In this document: in pieces, positions 32,012-43,260 of the stretch
Layout: each line of letters starts with the position of its first letter
Numbering within the stretch: position 1 is the stretch's first letter
From: Bathynomus jamesi
Lineage: Eukaryota > Arthropoda > Malacostraca > Isopoda > Cirolanidae
Assembly (NCBI GenBank): GCA_023014485.1
Contig: JAJOZX010003205.1
Coordinates: 7,501-71,500, forward strand
Length of the DNA stretch: 64,000 nucleotides
Direction of reading: 5' to 3'
Position numbers and translations under genes: made by a program
Notes under the pieces: generated by a model
What the model was told of the DNA's origin: nothing
What the model saw: only the letters and a program-made list of their open reading frames with translations
Databases searched by the model: none

Positions 32012-32020
<9 letters not shown>
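31741..32020 (+). mobile_element. Retroposon-like repeat V, copy 1, A-tailed
   Basis: It begins flush after (TA)n with CCCCGCAAGGGG, a four-base-pair stem closed by a GCAA loop. It has an internal perfect hairpin, CCAAGGATGA ... TCATCCTTGG. It ends CTTCCCGAACTT plus ten A, then (TA)n again. A second copy in the opposite orientation at 35,822-36,107 is about 94% identical by eye. An A tail with dispersed, near-identical copies suggests RNA-mediated copying. No pol III boxes are evident. Confidence 0.75.
31763..31981 (+). CDS. Conserved 72-codon ORF in repeat V
   Basis: The frame reads from MLLSALCARLYVLVPGGF to VFPLTFSLFFRRDMPF. The corresponding frame in the inverted copy (36,083-35,865) is also open at the same length, with about five or six substitutions. 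I do not recognise the protein: it is Cys/Pro/Ser-rich and hydrophobic towards the C-terminus, with no domain. Because the copies are about 94% identical, shared openness may be inherited rather than selected. It could equally be non-coding. Confidence 0.25.
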   Translation: MLLSALCARLYVLVPGGFTCALPALAPKDDGARPCSPCHPWSFTTSTVPSTLSFSSVFPLTFSLFFRRDMPF

Positions 32021-32050
<30 letters not shown>

Positions 32051-32397
32051 CGACATTAAATATTTATTCACGAGTATCTTGATGAAGAATATGGTACCAA
32101 AAAAGTATATACAGTATAAAAAATAATTCAGAATGTTTTTACACTTTCACTGAACTAAAGCGGTCATGCGGAGGAAAGCCATACCCTTATAAACGAATAT
32201 GAAAATACAAGATCCAAAATCGTCTGGCGTTAACCACAACAGAGTGGTATAGTGACACGCTGCAGGGGCACTGAAAGGTTAGTGTAAACTGTTTGGGAAA
32301 CAATTTAACAAGTGTTTTGGCGCACCTGAAAGAAATAAAGACCAAATGTCTTTTGTGAAGGCGATACTCAACGGTTAAGAACTGGTTCAAAAGAGAT

Positions 32398-32471
<74 letters not shown>

Positions 32472-33110
32472 AAATCCAAAAACTCAACTACAAGGAACAT
32501 AGTAGTTTGTCACTGTTTACAGCAGTGATTGAAAGTACATTACATATACCGACAAAGATAGCAAAAAACACGAGAACTGAGTCGTCGACTGCAGATGATA
32601 CACATTTTGAGGGAACCTCTGAAGAAGATGTTATAAAATAATACAGAATCATCAACAGTTTATTCATACACGCAGTGAACAAAATATATGAAGTTCAATG
32701 ACGACAAATAAGAGTCTTACAAATGAACAGAAAACTATACCAAAAATGTTAAAAAACATAAATATAAAAACGATCACAAAAAACTCAAGTTTATGCAGAG
32801 ATTCGAGAGTGATCAATAACAGTGTTCAGGGAACACACGATATAGTAGGGGTCCATATACAAAAATCAGAGGGGAAATTTTCACAGTAGAAGTGTGAATA
32901 TTATTTTCACATTTTGGGTGTTTGGTTTTAGCATCTGAAAAAAACTGTTCGGGTTTTTCACAACAGTCTGTGCAGAAAAGGAGATACGAACAGTAAAGTT
33001 CTGTATATTTCCCACAAGGAATTTTCACGTCTAGAAAATAACAAGTACAGTATGATTATTGGCCAAAAACAAAAATCAAGGAAGTTGCAGTGGTTATTTC
33101 TGCAAAGCTA
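32021..33110. other. AT-rich spacer with (GA)n, no gene
   Basis: (TA)n to 32,044; (GA)n at 32,401-32,467. Short ORFs on both strands lack recognisable content. Confidence 0.65.
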
Positions 33111-33114
33111 TGTC

Positions 33115-33180
33115 GTGGATTTGCACGGTCTGTGTGTATCATAAAAAACCTCAGAGAACCATTCTGGATTCATTCCCATA
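33115..33180 (-). repeat. Repeat family T, terminal fragment
   Basis: CACGGTCTGTGTGTATCATA, AAAACCTCAGAGAACCATTC and TTCATTCCCA run into a TA tract, as at the left end of the 20,770 copy in reverse. Confidence 0.7.
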
Positions 33181-33181
33181 T

Positions 33182-33359
33182 ATATACAGGCCCTCTCAGA
33201 GGTCCAGAGAGGCCGGGCCACTTCAGCTTTTGAGGCCCATAGCTAAACCTAATTATTACTTTCACTGCAAAACATTATATTCAAACCTGAAAGTTCTTAA
33301 ATTTGAGGCCCCTCTTAAGCTTGAGGCCCAGGCCAAATGGCCCTCCTAGCACCCCCTCT
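33182..33359. mobile_element. hAT-type MITE (178 bp)
   Basis: CAGGCCCTCTCAGAGG at the left and CCCTCTGATAGGCCCTG at the right are inverted repeats. The flanks CATATATA/TGTATATA could be a diverged 8-bp duplication in TA-rich DNA. Confidence 0.65.
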
Positions 33360-33544
33360 GATAGGCCCTGTGTATATATATAATTAAGGAAAACTATATT
33401 CATATAAAATATTCACTTAACATCATACGTAAAAACATCTGTTCATACGTGAATTACTGATTCCATGCAGCCGCGTGTTTACTTGTACATGCACATGCAC
33501 TGCATGGTATACAATCCCCAAGTGCTGAAGATATCACACAGAAA

Positions 33545-33790
33545 ACAAAGACTTCCCGCAACCTTCTCTACACAGAAATATTATCTTCTATTGTCTAAAC
33601 TCGGTTAAAAAGAAGTTTTGAAGACAATTTCTTCTATCTAAAGAAGTTATGTATCATTAAAAGAAGTTATTGTATCATCTGACAAGAAGCTTTGATATCC
33701 AAAAGAAGGTTCCTCTAGATTAAGTCTAGAATACAGCTTCAAAAAGAAGTTATTAGTTCTAAATTTAGAAGGTTTTATTTTGAGTACAGT
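33545..33790 (+). repeat. Dispersed repeat D, copy 2
   Basis: Matches 27,601-27,826, best at ATCTAAAGAAGTTATGTATC (33,636). Confidence 0.7.
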
Positions 33791-35160
33791 AGGTCCACGC
33801 CCGCATTAGAAATGTTAATAATTTCATACAAACGATTTTGAATAGGAATTTTAAGCCAGTTAGACTTTAACATATGCTTTAAGCTCACAAGCCACTTAGA
33901 TTTTTAAATGCAGCTTCACAACTTCTCACCCACTTGCGCTTGCTTTGAATGCGAAGCTCGAAATTTTGATGGCTGCGGTATTTTTGTAAATGTATATATT
34001 AATTGTATATGATCAGACTGGCTTTTTCTCAAATTTTCAAAAGTCCATGAAATTTTGTACAAGCATGGTTTGACTAGATATATAGACTATGGTACAGTAC
34101 CATAAGTGACTACAGTATGTTTATTAAATGAAGGACTTAATATTAAATTATTAAATGGTTTTCGAATAAGGAACTTAATATATACAAAATAATATAAGTA
34201 AAACCGAAAGACTTATACTCACTGTCCAATTATGGTTATCATGTAGCTTCTTTTGGTATTTGGGCATTCACAAATGAGTTACAGACAGAATGGTATTTAA
34301 ATAGACTTTGGAAAGCGAAAGTGGTCTTTGTGCTATATTGAAAACACAATCGCTAGCTTCACTTTTTTTTAACTCGTTCAAGTTAACCATATAACACTAT
34401 AACAGTCCTTAAAATATCATATCCTGTTTTCATTGCAGACTCATTTACAGATGAAAACTATATATATATATATATATATATTCTGATGACAAACGTTTAT
34501 GTCATAAACGACCATGCATAACCCTTACAATATCGAGTTGTGAGCGCATACGCCCAGTGGGAAACGCATCTGCATGGGATGAGTGCATGTATTTACCATA
34601 TTTAATAGACCATGAGTGCCACATGGCATTGAGATCTCCCATTAAGCGCCTTCGAATCTATACAACCCTTCCATTTAAATACGGTGTTAAGGACAGTTCA
34701 GAAGAATAAGGAAGAAGCATCAGGTGTGGTTAATTTTGTGTAAGGAACAGTGACGGCAAACGGGGTTTATTTAACACATTTCTGGACGTAACAGGAACGT
34801 CCAAAAACGCGTTAAAACCTTTGTGAGGCAAAACGCAAATAAATATAGATATATTCTCACACCAAAACGTGTGTATTAATGGTCGCAGTTGTAAAAAGCG
34901 TTGAGCTGAATATAACTACAAATTAGCCAGGAATAATTATAATAATTGTGGGCCATATATTCGTATAAAGGAGCTTTGCAGCTATGGGAGCATGGCGTAA
35001 GAAATTATTTGTTAAAATTACTTTTTATGATTTTTCTTTATTTTGGTGGTCAAAAATAAGTGAAAGGGTATGATATAGATTTGGCATAATCGAAAGGGTA
35101 TTATGTTAATTTGGTGAAAGTAAAGAGCAATGTGATATCCTATGAAAAATGAATTAGAAA
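33791..35160. other. AT-rich spacer, nothing recognised
   Basis: A short segment GAATGCGAAGCTCGAAATTT (33,947) weakly matches 8,583. (TA)n at 34,461-34,480. No coding signal. Confidence 0.55.
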
Positions 35161-35162
35161 CA

Positions 35163-35643
35163 CAGTACTCACTCAATTATCCGTGATTGAGGGGTGATCC
35201 ATAATTACGGATAACCCGATTTCACGGTTAACTCAGTATACCCCGCCGTGGGTGGGTGGATGGTGCAGCCGCTGCTTCTCGTCACCACAGGCTGGTTTTC
35301 TATCTCACGCGCCACTGCACACAGTATTATTCTATTACAGTATAATATACACTTAAATAGTTTGTACTCACCACAGGGCGCGAAGCTCATCTGCTTCCAA
35401 AGATTGTAATCCCCTCGCTCTGCTAATATTGTTGCTAATATTAATTGTCTGGTAGCACGGAGGGACACTGACTGAGCCGTCTTGTGGTGGGTTGGCCGGA
35501 AGCGAGCGGAAAATGTAAACACGCCAAATCACGGTTAACCCGGTATCATGATAACGGATAAGTGTAAAATGGTCATAATTAATAAATCACGATTAACTCA
35601 ATTCACGGTTGAGTGAATTACGCATAACCGCTTGAGTACTATA
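35163..35643. mobile_element. pogo/Tigger-like non-autonomous element
   Basis: CAGTACTCACTCAATTATCC at the left and the reverse of its counterpart at the right (TAGTACTCAAGCGGTTATGC on the minus strand) are imperfect inverted repeats in the Tigger style. Interior subterminal repeats CACGGTTAAC occur on both sides. No transposase remains. Confidence 0.6.
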
Positions 35644-35821
35644 CATGTATGTATAATTCATCTTGGCGGCGTTTAATTATAGCGTTAAGGAATATATACA
35701 GTATATCCTTTCAATGGTCCGTTTTCTCGCGTACAATACAGATCTTATATGGTGCCTGCAAATTTGTATGGATGTAGAAAAATATATAAGGGCTCTGACT
35801 TTGATATATATATATATATAT

Positions 35822-36107
35822 TTTTTTTTTTTTTAAAGTTCGGGAAGAACCGATTCGCCTCTATTTAAAAGGGCATATCTCGGCGGAAAAACAAAGAAAA
35901 AGTGAGAGGAAAGACAGAGGAAAAAGAAAGGGTGGAGGGGACATTCGAAGTGGAAAAAGACCAAGGATGACAAGGACTGCAAGGTCGAGCCCCATCATCC
36001 TTGGATGCTAGGGCTGGGAGGGCGCACGTGAAACCTCCTGGAACAAGCACGTACAAACAAGCACAAAGAGTACTCAAGAGCACGAGCTTAGAACCCCCTT
36101 GCGGGGA
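35822..36107 (-). mobile_element. Retroposon-like repeat V, copy 2, A-tailed
   Basis: The reverse complement of 31,741-32,020, including the CCCCGCAAGGGG end, the CCAAGGATGA hairpin and an A tail of 12 or more. Both ends adjoin (TA)n. The 72-codon frame is open at 36,083-35,865. Confidence 0.75.
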
Positions 36108-36116
36108 TATATATAT

Positions 36117-36169
<53 letters not shown>

Positions 36170-36297
36170 GGTGAGTTCAAGAAGTCCTGCCCCATATTGT
36201 ACATTATGGGACAGGACATTTGGGACACTATATATGTAGGCCCTATATATAAGCTATATACAGTATATATGAGTATATACATATATATATACACACA
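36108..36297. repeat. (TA)n and a small inverted repeat
   Basis: (TA)n to 36,165, then AAGTCCTGCCCCATA ... TATGGGACAGGAC (36,180-36,219), a small hairpin-like MITE flanked by TA tracts. Confidence 0.5.
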
Positions 36298-37824
36298 CAG
36301 TGGTGTTCATAAGTATTCGTACTGAGAAATATTTCAGTTATATTCGTCCTTATCTTTTGTATCATGGATAAGATAGGAAAAGTTTACTGTTCGTTTGGAG
36401 AATTTAACACTTAAAAAAATTAGTTTAACTCCAACAAATAATGTAAAACATCAAAGAATTTGAGGAAAATAAAAAAAAAGTTAAAATACAAAAGTTTTCG
36501 TACATTTATTTACAAAATTATTTAATACTTTGTGTGTCTACCTTAGGCTTGAAGAATTTACATTTTTTATCAGTAGTTGGCTGTTTATTGATTAGAGACT
36601 GTTGGCAATTGTGAATTCTAGAATTTTCTCTCTGAATCTTCGTGGAAGACAGATGAGTGTACAAGCCATTAGTAAGCAATGTGTCGCCGGGGTAAAGAGC
36701 TGATTACAGATCGTAAGAGATCTATTATTACTGCGCACGAGTTTAGGAAGAGTTATAGGAAGATAGGAGAAGAAATTCGAATTCCATTTACGACGGTTGC
36801 TGCAGTTATAAAGAAATGGAAAGCTTTTGGAACAATCAAAACTCTATCAAGATGTGGACGACCTTGCAAGATTTCAGAACGTACAGCTAGACGGATTGAA
36901 AGAATGGCTTCTGAGAATCCACTAGTAACTACGGGTGATATCTGACAAACATTAAGTCTGTCGAAGATCGATGTCCATCCTTCTACTGTACGTCGTACAC
37001 CGAGAAAGACGCCAAAGATCATCAAAATGATGGATTTCCATTCGTCTCTGGGCAAACAAGACCAAAACTGAATTATTCGGCAACAACGAGCAACGGTATG
37101 TTTAGCGAAAACCAAATACATACTGCATTCGAGGATAAAAACATCCTTCCTACGGTTAAACATGTGATGGTAGTTTGCTTCTTTGGGGATACTTTAATGC
37201 TCCTGGTCCAGGAAAGTTTGTTGTCATCAATGAAATCTTGAATTCGAGGAATATCCTTCAGTTTGGGAGTTGAGAATGGGTCGCAATTGGCTAATATGAT
37301 CCAAAATATAAAAGTAAAAGCACTATGAAATGGCTTCAAAAAAAGAATTTTAAGCTTCTCGAGTAGCCCAGTCAAAGCCCAGATCTGAATTTAATAGAGA
37401 ACTTATGGTTTGATTTGAAAAATGGGGTCCGCAAGAGAAACCCTTTGAATCTGACTGAATTGCAACAATTTTCCTTTAGAAGCATGGGATAAAATTTCTA
37501 CTGAGAGATGTCGAAACCTTGTAGGAAATACCCAACACTAATCACTTAAGTCATTCAAGCAAAAAGAAAGTGGACACACACACACACACACACACATAAT
37601 TCTGTAAATAAATGTACGAAAACTTTTGCATTTTAACTTTTTTTTTTCCTCAAATTCTTTGATGTTTTACATTATATGTTGAAGTTAAACTTTTTTTTTT
37701 TTTTATTTGTTAAATTTTATCAAAGGAACGGTAAACTTTTCATAACTATTCAAAGCATGATACAAAAGATAAGGAGGAATATAACTAAAATATTTATCTG
37801 TACGAATACTTATGAGCGTCCCTA
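36298..37824 (+). mobile_element. Tc1-like element with ~210-bp terminal repeats
   Basis: TTCATAAGTATTCGTAC near the left end and GTACGAATACTTATGAG at the right begin long inverted repeats that include TAAACTTTTC/GAAAAGTTTA, TACATTATTTG-type and TGTACGAAAAC segments. A Tc1 transposase relic lies between. Confidence 0.88.
36679..37560 (+). pseudogene. Tc1 (DD34E) transposase, heavily decayed
   Basis: The first 88 codons (36,679-36,945) are open: MCRRGKELITDRKRSIITAH, SYRKIGEEIRIPFTTVAAVI and RCGRPCKISERTARRIER. This is the paired-like DNA-binding domain with its GRP linker. A stop follows at once. Later frames show SLSKIDVHPSTVRRT, then a region near 37,110 corresponding to the catalytic core. 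At 37,360-37,420 frames read [20 protein letters not shown], the end of the catalytic triad with glutamate (ENLW), as in Tc1. Stops and shifts are frequent, so it is inactive. The first and second aspartates are not clearly recoverable. Confidence 0.85.
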
Positions 37825-37833
37825 TATATTGTA

Positions 37834-38026
37834 CTAGATGAGGTACCAGGCGTTGCCCGGGTTAATTGAATGCCCGGTTAGGTCAACTGAATGCCCCCCA
37901 AAACCCCCTCACCTCCCTTTATGCAACTTGGGAGCTAACCCCCTCCCCCATTACCCCCACCCCTCCCGCTTGCATAATGGACAAACAAACAAACAAACAA
38001 ACAGGCAGGTGAAAATATATAATAGA
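37834..38026 (-). mobile_element. Short Helitron-like element (193 bp)
   Basis: On the minus strand it starts TCTATTATATATTTTCACC after an A and ends CTAG before a T. A hairpin-forming CCCGGGCAACGCCTGG lies just before the end (ACCTCATCTAG). These are Helitron end features. A TTTG run and C-rich tract fill the middle. Confidence 0.6.
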
Positions 38027-38730
38027 TATATTATGACTTCTGCTAATACCTAAACACATTGAAACGTGCACCTAAGGCCCTTTACTCCCTTCTCCAATTA
38101 TACCAGACCAGGATCCAATGCACAAGTGCAAGTAAAACAAATGGAAAGAATTTTCTCACCATTATTAACAGAGTCAAATTGTGTAATTGAGGAGAACGCT
38201 ATACATTTTAATGCGAAACACATTTCCTTGAGTTCTCTGTTAAAATACTCTCCCAACACCCCATTCACTAACTTGAAGTTCTTCCAAACGACCGTCAAGG
38301 TATTTTAGGGACACATGCCCTCTGGGTATAATGTGCGTGTATGTATGTATGTATGTATGTATGTATATGCGTGTTGTATATTATCAAGTTTCATAAATGC
38401 AGCAAACAGTAGTTATAATTTGAGAGGTAATAAAAAATTAGCACAATGTGCCATGGAAACGATTACCCAATTTCAACTCGGAAAAGACAAGAAGGAATAC
38501 AGCGCTTGAATGCAAATCCAACGTCATTTCATTCTTTGACGGTTAAACAGCTGATACCTTAAACTTAAATGGCAAAAGAGTAATTAAAGATTGCCTCCAT
38601 CAATTGACGAAAATCTCATAAATACACTAAATACATAAATACACTAACAATAAAGAGTTAGTAGTTAAGCAACACTCCAAAAAACTCTTATTTAATGTAA
38701 ACAAAGAATTTGTTTGGGTTTTAGACGAAC
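38027..38730. other. AT-rich spacer, nothing recognised
   Basis: (GTAT)n at 38,336-38,366. An 80-codon plus-strand ORF (38,066-38,308) has no recognisable domain. Confidence 0.5.
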
Positions 38731-38731
38731 A

Positions 38732-38998
38732 AAGTGGTGCTCAAAATTATGAGGACCAGTTTTCTTAAAATTTAACTAAATAAATGATGTTCCTTTAAAA
38801 TAAATTTGGTTTGTATTAAACAAATATACGAGTTTATTTATTTGGAAATAATCATTTTCAAATTTGCAACATGAAGTGAAGCCCAATTCTAAGTGAATAT
38901 AATTTTAGGTGTGTTTAATTTAAACCAAATTTATTTTGAAGTAACATCACTTATTTAGTTCAGTTTTAACAAAACTGGGCTTCATAATTTTGAACATG
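38732..38998. mobile_element. Tc1-type MITE with long inverted repeats
   Basis: GTGCTCAAAATTATGAGGAC and, in reverse, TGTTCAAAATTATGAAGCCC begin arms of about 130 bp that include AATAAATTTGGTTT. A decayed relative lies around 45,955-46,230. Confidence 0.75.
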
Positions 38999-39011
38999 TA
39001 CTTCATTCATT

Positions 39012-39255
39012 TAACCCTTTGACGACCAGTATACGTTTCTTTGAACTTAAAAGTTTAAGTTTTATTGTTATTTACAATTAGATATTGGTAACTATAGTCA
39101 CTTAAATGACCTATTTTTGGGTTAATTTTCCGACAACTAAACGATACCTGTATAAACATGTAGATGTATTTGTAGAAACGTTGCATCATTGTACAATTTA
39201 TATTATTATTTCCATTGGGACAAATATGTCCCGTGGTCCTCAAAGGGCTAAAGTA
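39012..39255. mobile_element. piggyBac-like MITE
   Basis: TTAACCCTTTGACGACC at the left and GGTCCTCAAAGGGCTAA at the right are inverted repeats with TTAA or a one-base variant at the edges. Confidence 0.55.
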
Positions 39256-39319
39256 CAAACAATATTTTTTGTTTAAATTAAATAAGGGTTTTGGCCCTTT
39301 GGGTGTATATATATAGAAA

Positions 39320-39565
39320 TTACGATTCTAGTTAAAAATGCCAGATGTAAAAATACCATACATAATAATCTTATAGGTAAGTATGCCATAGGTAAAAATG
39401 CCATAGTATACATATTATAGCATATAGCGTTAATACTGATAGGATATTTACTTAGGTTCAACTTACCTAAACTAACCTCTGGTATTTTTACATGTAGCAT
39501 GTGAAACATACATACATCATTACCTCTGGTATTTTTACCATACAAATTACATACAGAGAAGCGCT
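39320..39565. repeat. Foldback-like repeat of GGTAAAAATGCC units
   Basis: Units such as GGTAAAAATGCCATA occur at 39,385-39,410 and their complements TGGTATTTTTAC at 39,480 and 39,525, giving inverted arms made of short tandem units, like the element at 1,701. Confidence 0.5.
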
Positions 39566-39995
39566 TGTATGGGCACAACAACCAAAGTACACGCATGTTA
39601 ACTATTTGACAACCAAACTTAGTTGTTCAACCAAGCGATAATTCCACTATATTCACGCATGATAATTTTTCCGCCCAAACTGAAAAACGGTTGGTGCAAT
39701 CGTTGCATGGTTGGATGAACTATTTGGATTGGTTGACAAATGGTGAACGATGTATTTAGTTATTGTATAGCTAAACAACTCATCCTTAAAGAGGGGTGAG
39801 TTGTTTAGCTATTCAACTTTTGAATAAAAATCATTTTAATTACTTGCTGGTATAGGATGGACCCATTTCCATTTATTTTTGAGTTGTGTACTTTTTGATC
39901 TGTTCTAAATTGAAAATAACCTCCTTTGTCATAAAAGTTTTTAGAATGTAACTATATCAAGGATGTTTATAACGTACGTATAACACTATAATTTC

Positions 39996-40048
<53 letters not shown>

Positions 40049-40770
40049 TGTAAAAGAGCTTCTTCACTTTATAAACAAGATCTGTAAGTTTTCGGGGCTT
40101 GCTTATATCTATTATGATAAGACTTTGCGTGGGGACTTTTGCAGATTTATCATTCATTTAACCAGCCACTATATACGCAGAAACCTGACCTTTCCTTCTG
40201 CCTAGTATATAAGTCCTTTTATTGAACGGGGTAAGATCGATTCTGGTTAAAAAGTTCAGGTTAATTGACGGCTGCAGGAGGGCTCTCGTGAAGGGCAGAT
40301 TCAGGGTGAGAGATATAAGCGCGGGTCTCACCCAGCTCAGCGTGATAAATGAGCCTTTGGTCAATGGACAGATGGGTATCGTATAATTCCTATATATTCT
40401 TATATAATCTCCGCTGAGTGCAACTACGCACGCATCAAAATTCAAAAAATGAAAATATTGTTTTGGTGACCTCTTCTTACATACACAGAACGGCGACAGC
40501 AAGCGGCGCATATCCACGAAATCTTTTTACCTGACTTGATTACTTGTGAAGGAAAGCATGATTTCTCCGGACAGACGTAAAGAGAATCGGTCTCATGCAT
40601 GTTCATACGAAGATTTATGGCGAAGATGAGATGATACAAAAGCAACGGCTTGTTTTAAAATGTTGGTCTGAACTTCCTCTCATGATCGCAACTGACTCTG
40701 ACTTATACATAACTTTCACTCCTCTTCTTCTTCTTCTTCTTCTCGTGCATACATACACCTTTTTTATTAT
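39566..40770. other. No gene identified
   Basis: (TA)n at 40,001-40,046 and a CTT run at 40,722-40,743. The minus-strand 119-codon ORF at 40,158-40,517 has no recognisable domain, start context or neighbours. Confidence 0.5.
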
Positions 40771-40773
40771 ATA

Positions 40774-41112
40774 CAGGGTGTCCCTAAAGTCTGGACACAT
40801 AGGAAATATCACTAACTATAACTAACTATATGTTATTATTATTATTATTATTATTATCTTAAATTCATGCAACTGAGGCCTAAGGTAGGCCCACATCGAA
40901 TCAGCAACCCTGAGGTAGGACCAAATAGGACCTCCAAGTCCATAACTTATGGACTTGGAGGTCCTATTTGGTCCTACCTCAGGGTTGCTGATTCGATGTG
41001 GGCCTACCTTAGGCCTCAGTTGCATGAATTTAAGATAATAATAATAATAATAACATATAGTTAGTTATAGTTAGTGATATTTCCTATGTGTCCAGACTTT
41101 AGGGACACCCTG
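40774..41112. mobile_element. Near-perfect palindromic mariner-type MITE (339 bp)
   Basis: CAGGGTGTCCCTAAAGTCTG at the left is repeated in reverse at the right, with TA outside both ends. The arms of about 165 bp are almost identical and differ mainly in ATT-run length. Both strands therefore encode the same ~60-residue frame (MQLRPKVGPHRISNPEVG), which is an effect of symmetry and not evidence of coding. Confidence 0.95.
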
Positions 41113-41147
41113 TAGTTTGCAATAATAATACATTTTGAACTTGTTTA

Positions 41148-41415
41148 ACCTCCTTCGTAACAGTAAAGGTCACGTGACCTAACGTTGCTTATCTAACGGC
41201 TATTAGTTTATAACTTTTTATTAAGCAAAATTTGTTTGATGAGGTTGTTTAACCACATTCGCAACATCTAAGGTCATACAACGGAGGAGACCTCAGCTTT
41301 ACGTGGGATCCCAACCGCGAGTCGCTACATAATCTGGAAAGTAGAAAACGGTCCCCCATCCAACTACTATCCAGACCCAGTGTCGCTTAACTTCGCTGAC
41401 CGACAGGAAGTGGTT
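41148..41415 (-). mobile_element. 5S rRNA-derived SINE, copy plus a tail fragment
   Basis: On the minus strand: GTCAGCGAAGTTAAGCGACA, GTCTGGATAGTAGTTGGATG, GGGACCGTTTTC, then GATTATGTAGCGACTCGCGG and ATGACCTTAGATGTTGCGAA (41,265-41,415). A second tail piece, AGGTCACGTGACCTTTACTG, lies at 41,155-41,180. The first ~40 bases of the 5S head are missing. Confidence 0.82.
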
Positions 41416-41639
41416 ACGACACTGACCACAACGTGTCCTTTATTAAGTTAAATATATAATAGTTACTTCAGTATAATTCGTTTGGGAATCTTAATCACCG
41501 AATCACGTTATAATAAACGCATTTACCGATGTTTCACCACCATTCCTTTGTGAACTACTGGTTAGTTGGTTGGTTAATTGGCTATTTTATTTTACATCTG
41601 TCCAACAGAGGTCTTGAATACGCATTGAATGAATGTTTT

Positions 41640-41820
41640 GCTTCAATATACCCTCCGTCAGAGGGCCAGAAAATAGCACAGCGCTCAGACCGGGCGAATG
41701 CGCAGCCTATTGCGCTAATTCCTACGGATTATTATTACCAACACCAAAGGGAATCGAACCCCTGACCTCCATGCGTTCACTTCGCGTACAAGGAAACGAT
41801 ATAACCGATATAACGATATA
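41640..41820 (-). mobile_element. tRNA-derived SINE family B, copy 1
   Basis: On the minus strand the B-box GGTTCGATTCCC is followed by AATAATAATCCGTAGGAATT, GCGCAATAGG, then CTGAGCGCTGTGC and GGCCCTCTGAC. The same order occurs at 51,765, 52,612 and 61,789. Confidence 0.75.
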
Positions 41821-41829
41821 ACGAATACT

Positions 41830-42214
41830 CGTAACTTCCAAACCTTACGAAGAAGCTTTTAACGAAATCTTTGCTCCAAAGAATATTTCTCTATCTACTT
41901 TTGAAGACTCAATTGAGCGCATGAAACAAAAGAACGTTTAGAATTGGGTGCACGATTTTTTTTTAACCAGGAAACTCCAGACCTAGAATGAGTTAGAAGA
42001 CATAATTGCTAACGTATCGGCACTTCGGGAGTCTATCTTGCTCCAACATCAGTCAATTCCTTAAAATTTAGTAGAAAATAAATCAAGAGTTAAAAATGAA
42101 TAATTTCTATATTTATGATTAAAGATCAAACGCCAAATTATAAGTTAAAAGTTAAAAATTCTAAAGGTTGAAAAACAAGATAAATGTATGTAAATTAACA
42201 TCAAAGAGAACGCG

Positions 42215-42246
<32 letters not shown>

Positions 42247-42258
42247 GCATTAAAGAGA

Positions 42259-42324
<66 letters not shown>

Positions 42325-42575
42325 TTTGTTTATTCCAATCTGAGAATGTTTCGGCACAAAACATTTTGAAGATTACCCAACAAGAACTGACACGTTTAGC
42401 AAACAAAAACATTCCTAAAACGTGAAAAAACGTTTAACACGTTTACTAAAACGTTTCATTTCTTCCCTAAAAACAAATAAAAACCGTATTTAAATACGAC
42501 GCAAGTTTTGTTTGTCAAAAACCAAAAATTTACAGAATTTTTGGCGTTCACCAAATGATTAAATTGATACGAAAT
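41830..42575. repeat. AT-rich DNA with (CA)(TA)(GT) microsatellites
   Basis: 42,212-42,321 alternates (CA)n, (TA)n, (CA)n, (TA)n, (GT)n, forming a long self-complementary tract. No gene. Confidence 0.7.
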
Positions 42576-42579
42576 TTGC

Positions 42580-42765
42580 CGCAGCTCCAAAGGATACCTG
42601 GTGGTCATGATGGAACACCGCTTTCCGTTGGATCAGCGAAGTTAGGCCTGTTCTGTTAATGGATAGGTGACCGTCCTTCGCGTTCGGATGATGTAGGGAC
42701 CCGTGGTTCGGATTCCACGTGTAAGGATGTAGGTCCACTCTGTCACATTAACCGTTACAGAGATT
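42580..42765 (+). mobile_element. 5S rRNA-derived SINE, most complete head
   Basis: GGTGGTCATGATGGAACACC, GGATCAGCGAAGTTAGG, TTAATGGATAGGTGACCGTC follow the 5S order including the box C region. The tail is GGATGATGTAGGGACCCGTG and TTCGGATTCCACGT. It is not a functional 5S gene: the 3' half does not match 5S. Confidence 0.8.

Positions 42766-43259
<494 letters not shown>

Positions 43260-43260
<1 letters not shown>

Noticed and set aside
40158..40517. 119-codon minus-strand ORF
   Set aside because: No recognisable domain, no supporting start or splice context, composition like its surroundings.
40822..41064. Identical ~67-residue ORFs on opposite strands
   Set aside because: A direct consequence of the palindromic MITE, so no evidence of coding.
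42580..42765. Functional 5S rRNA gene
   Set aside because: Only the 5' promoter half is 5S-like; the remainder matches a shared SINE tail.
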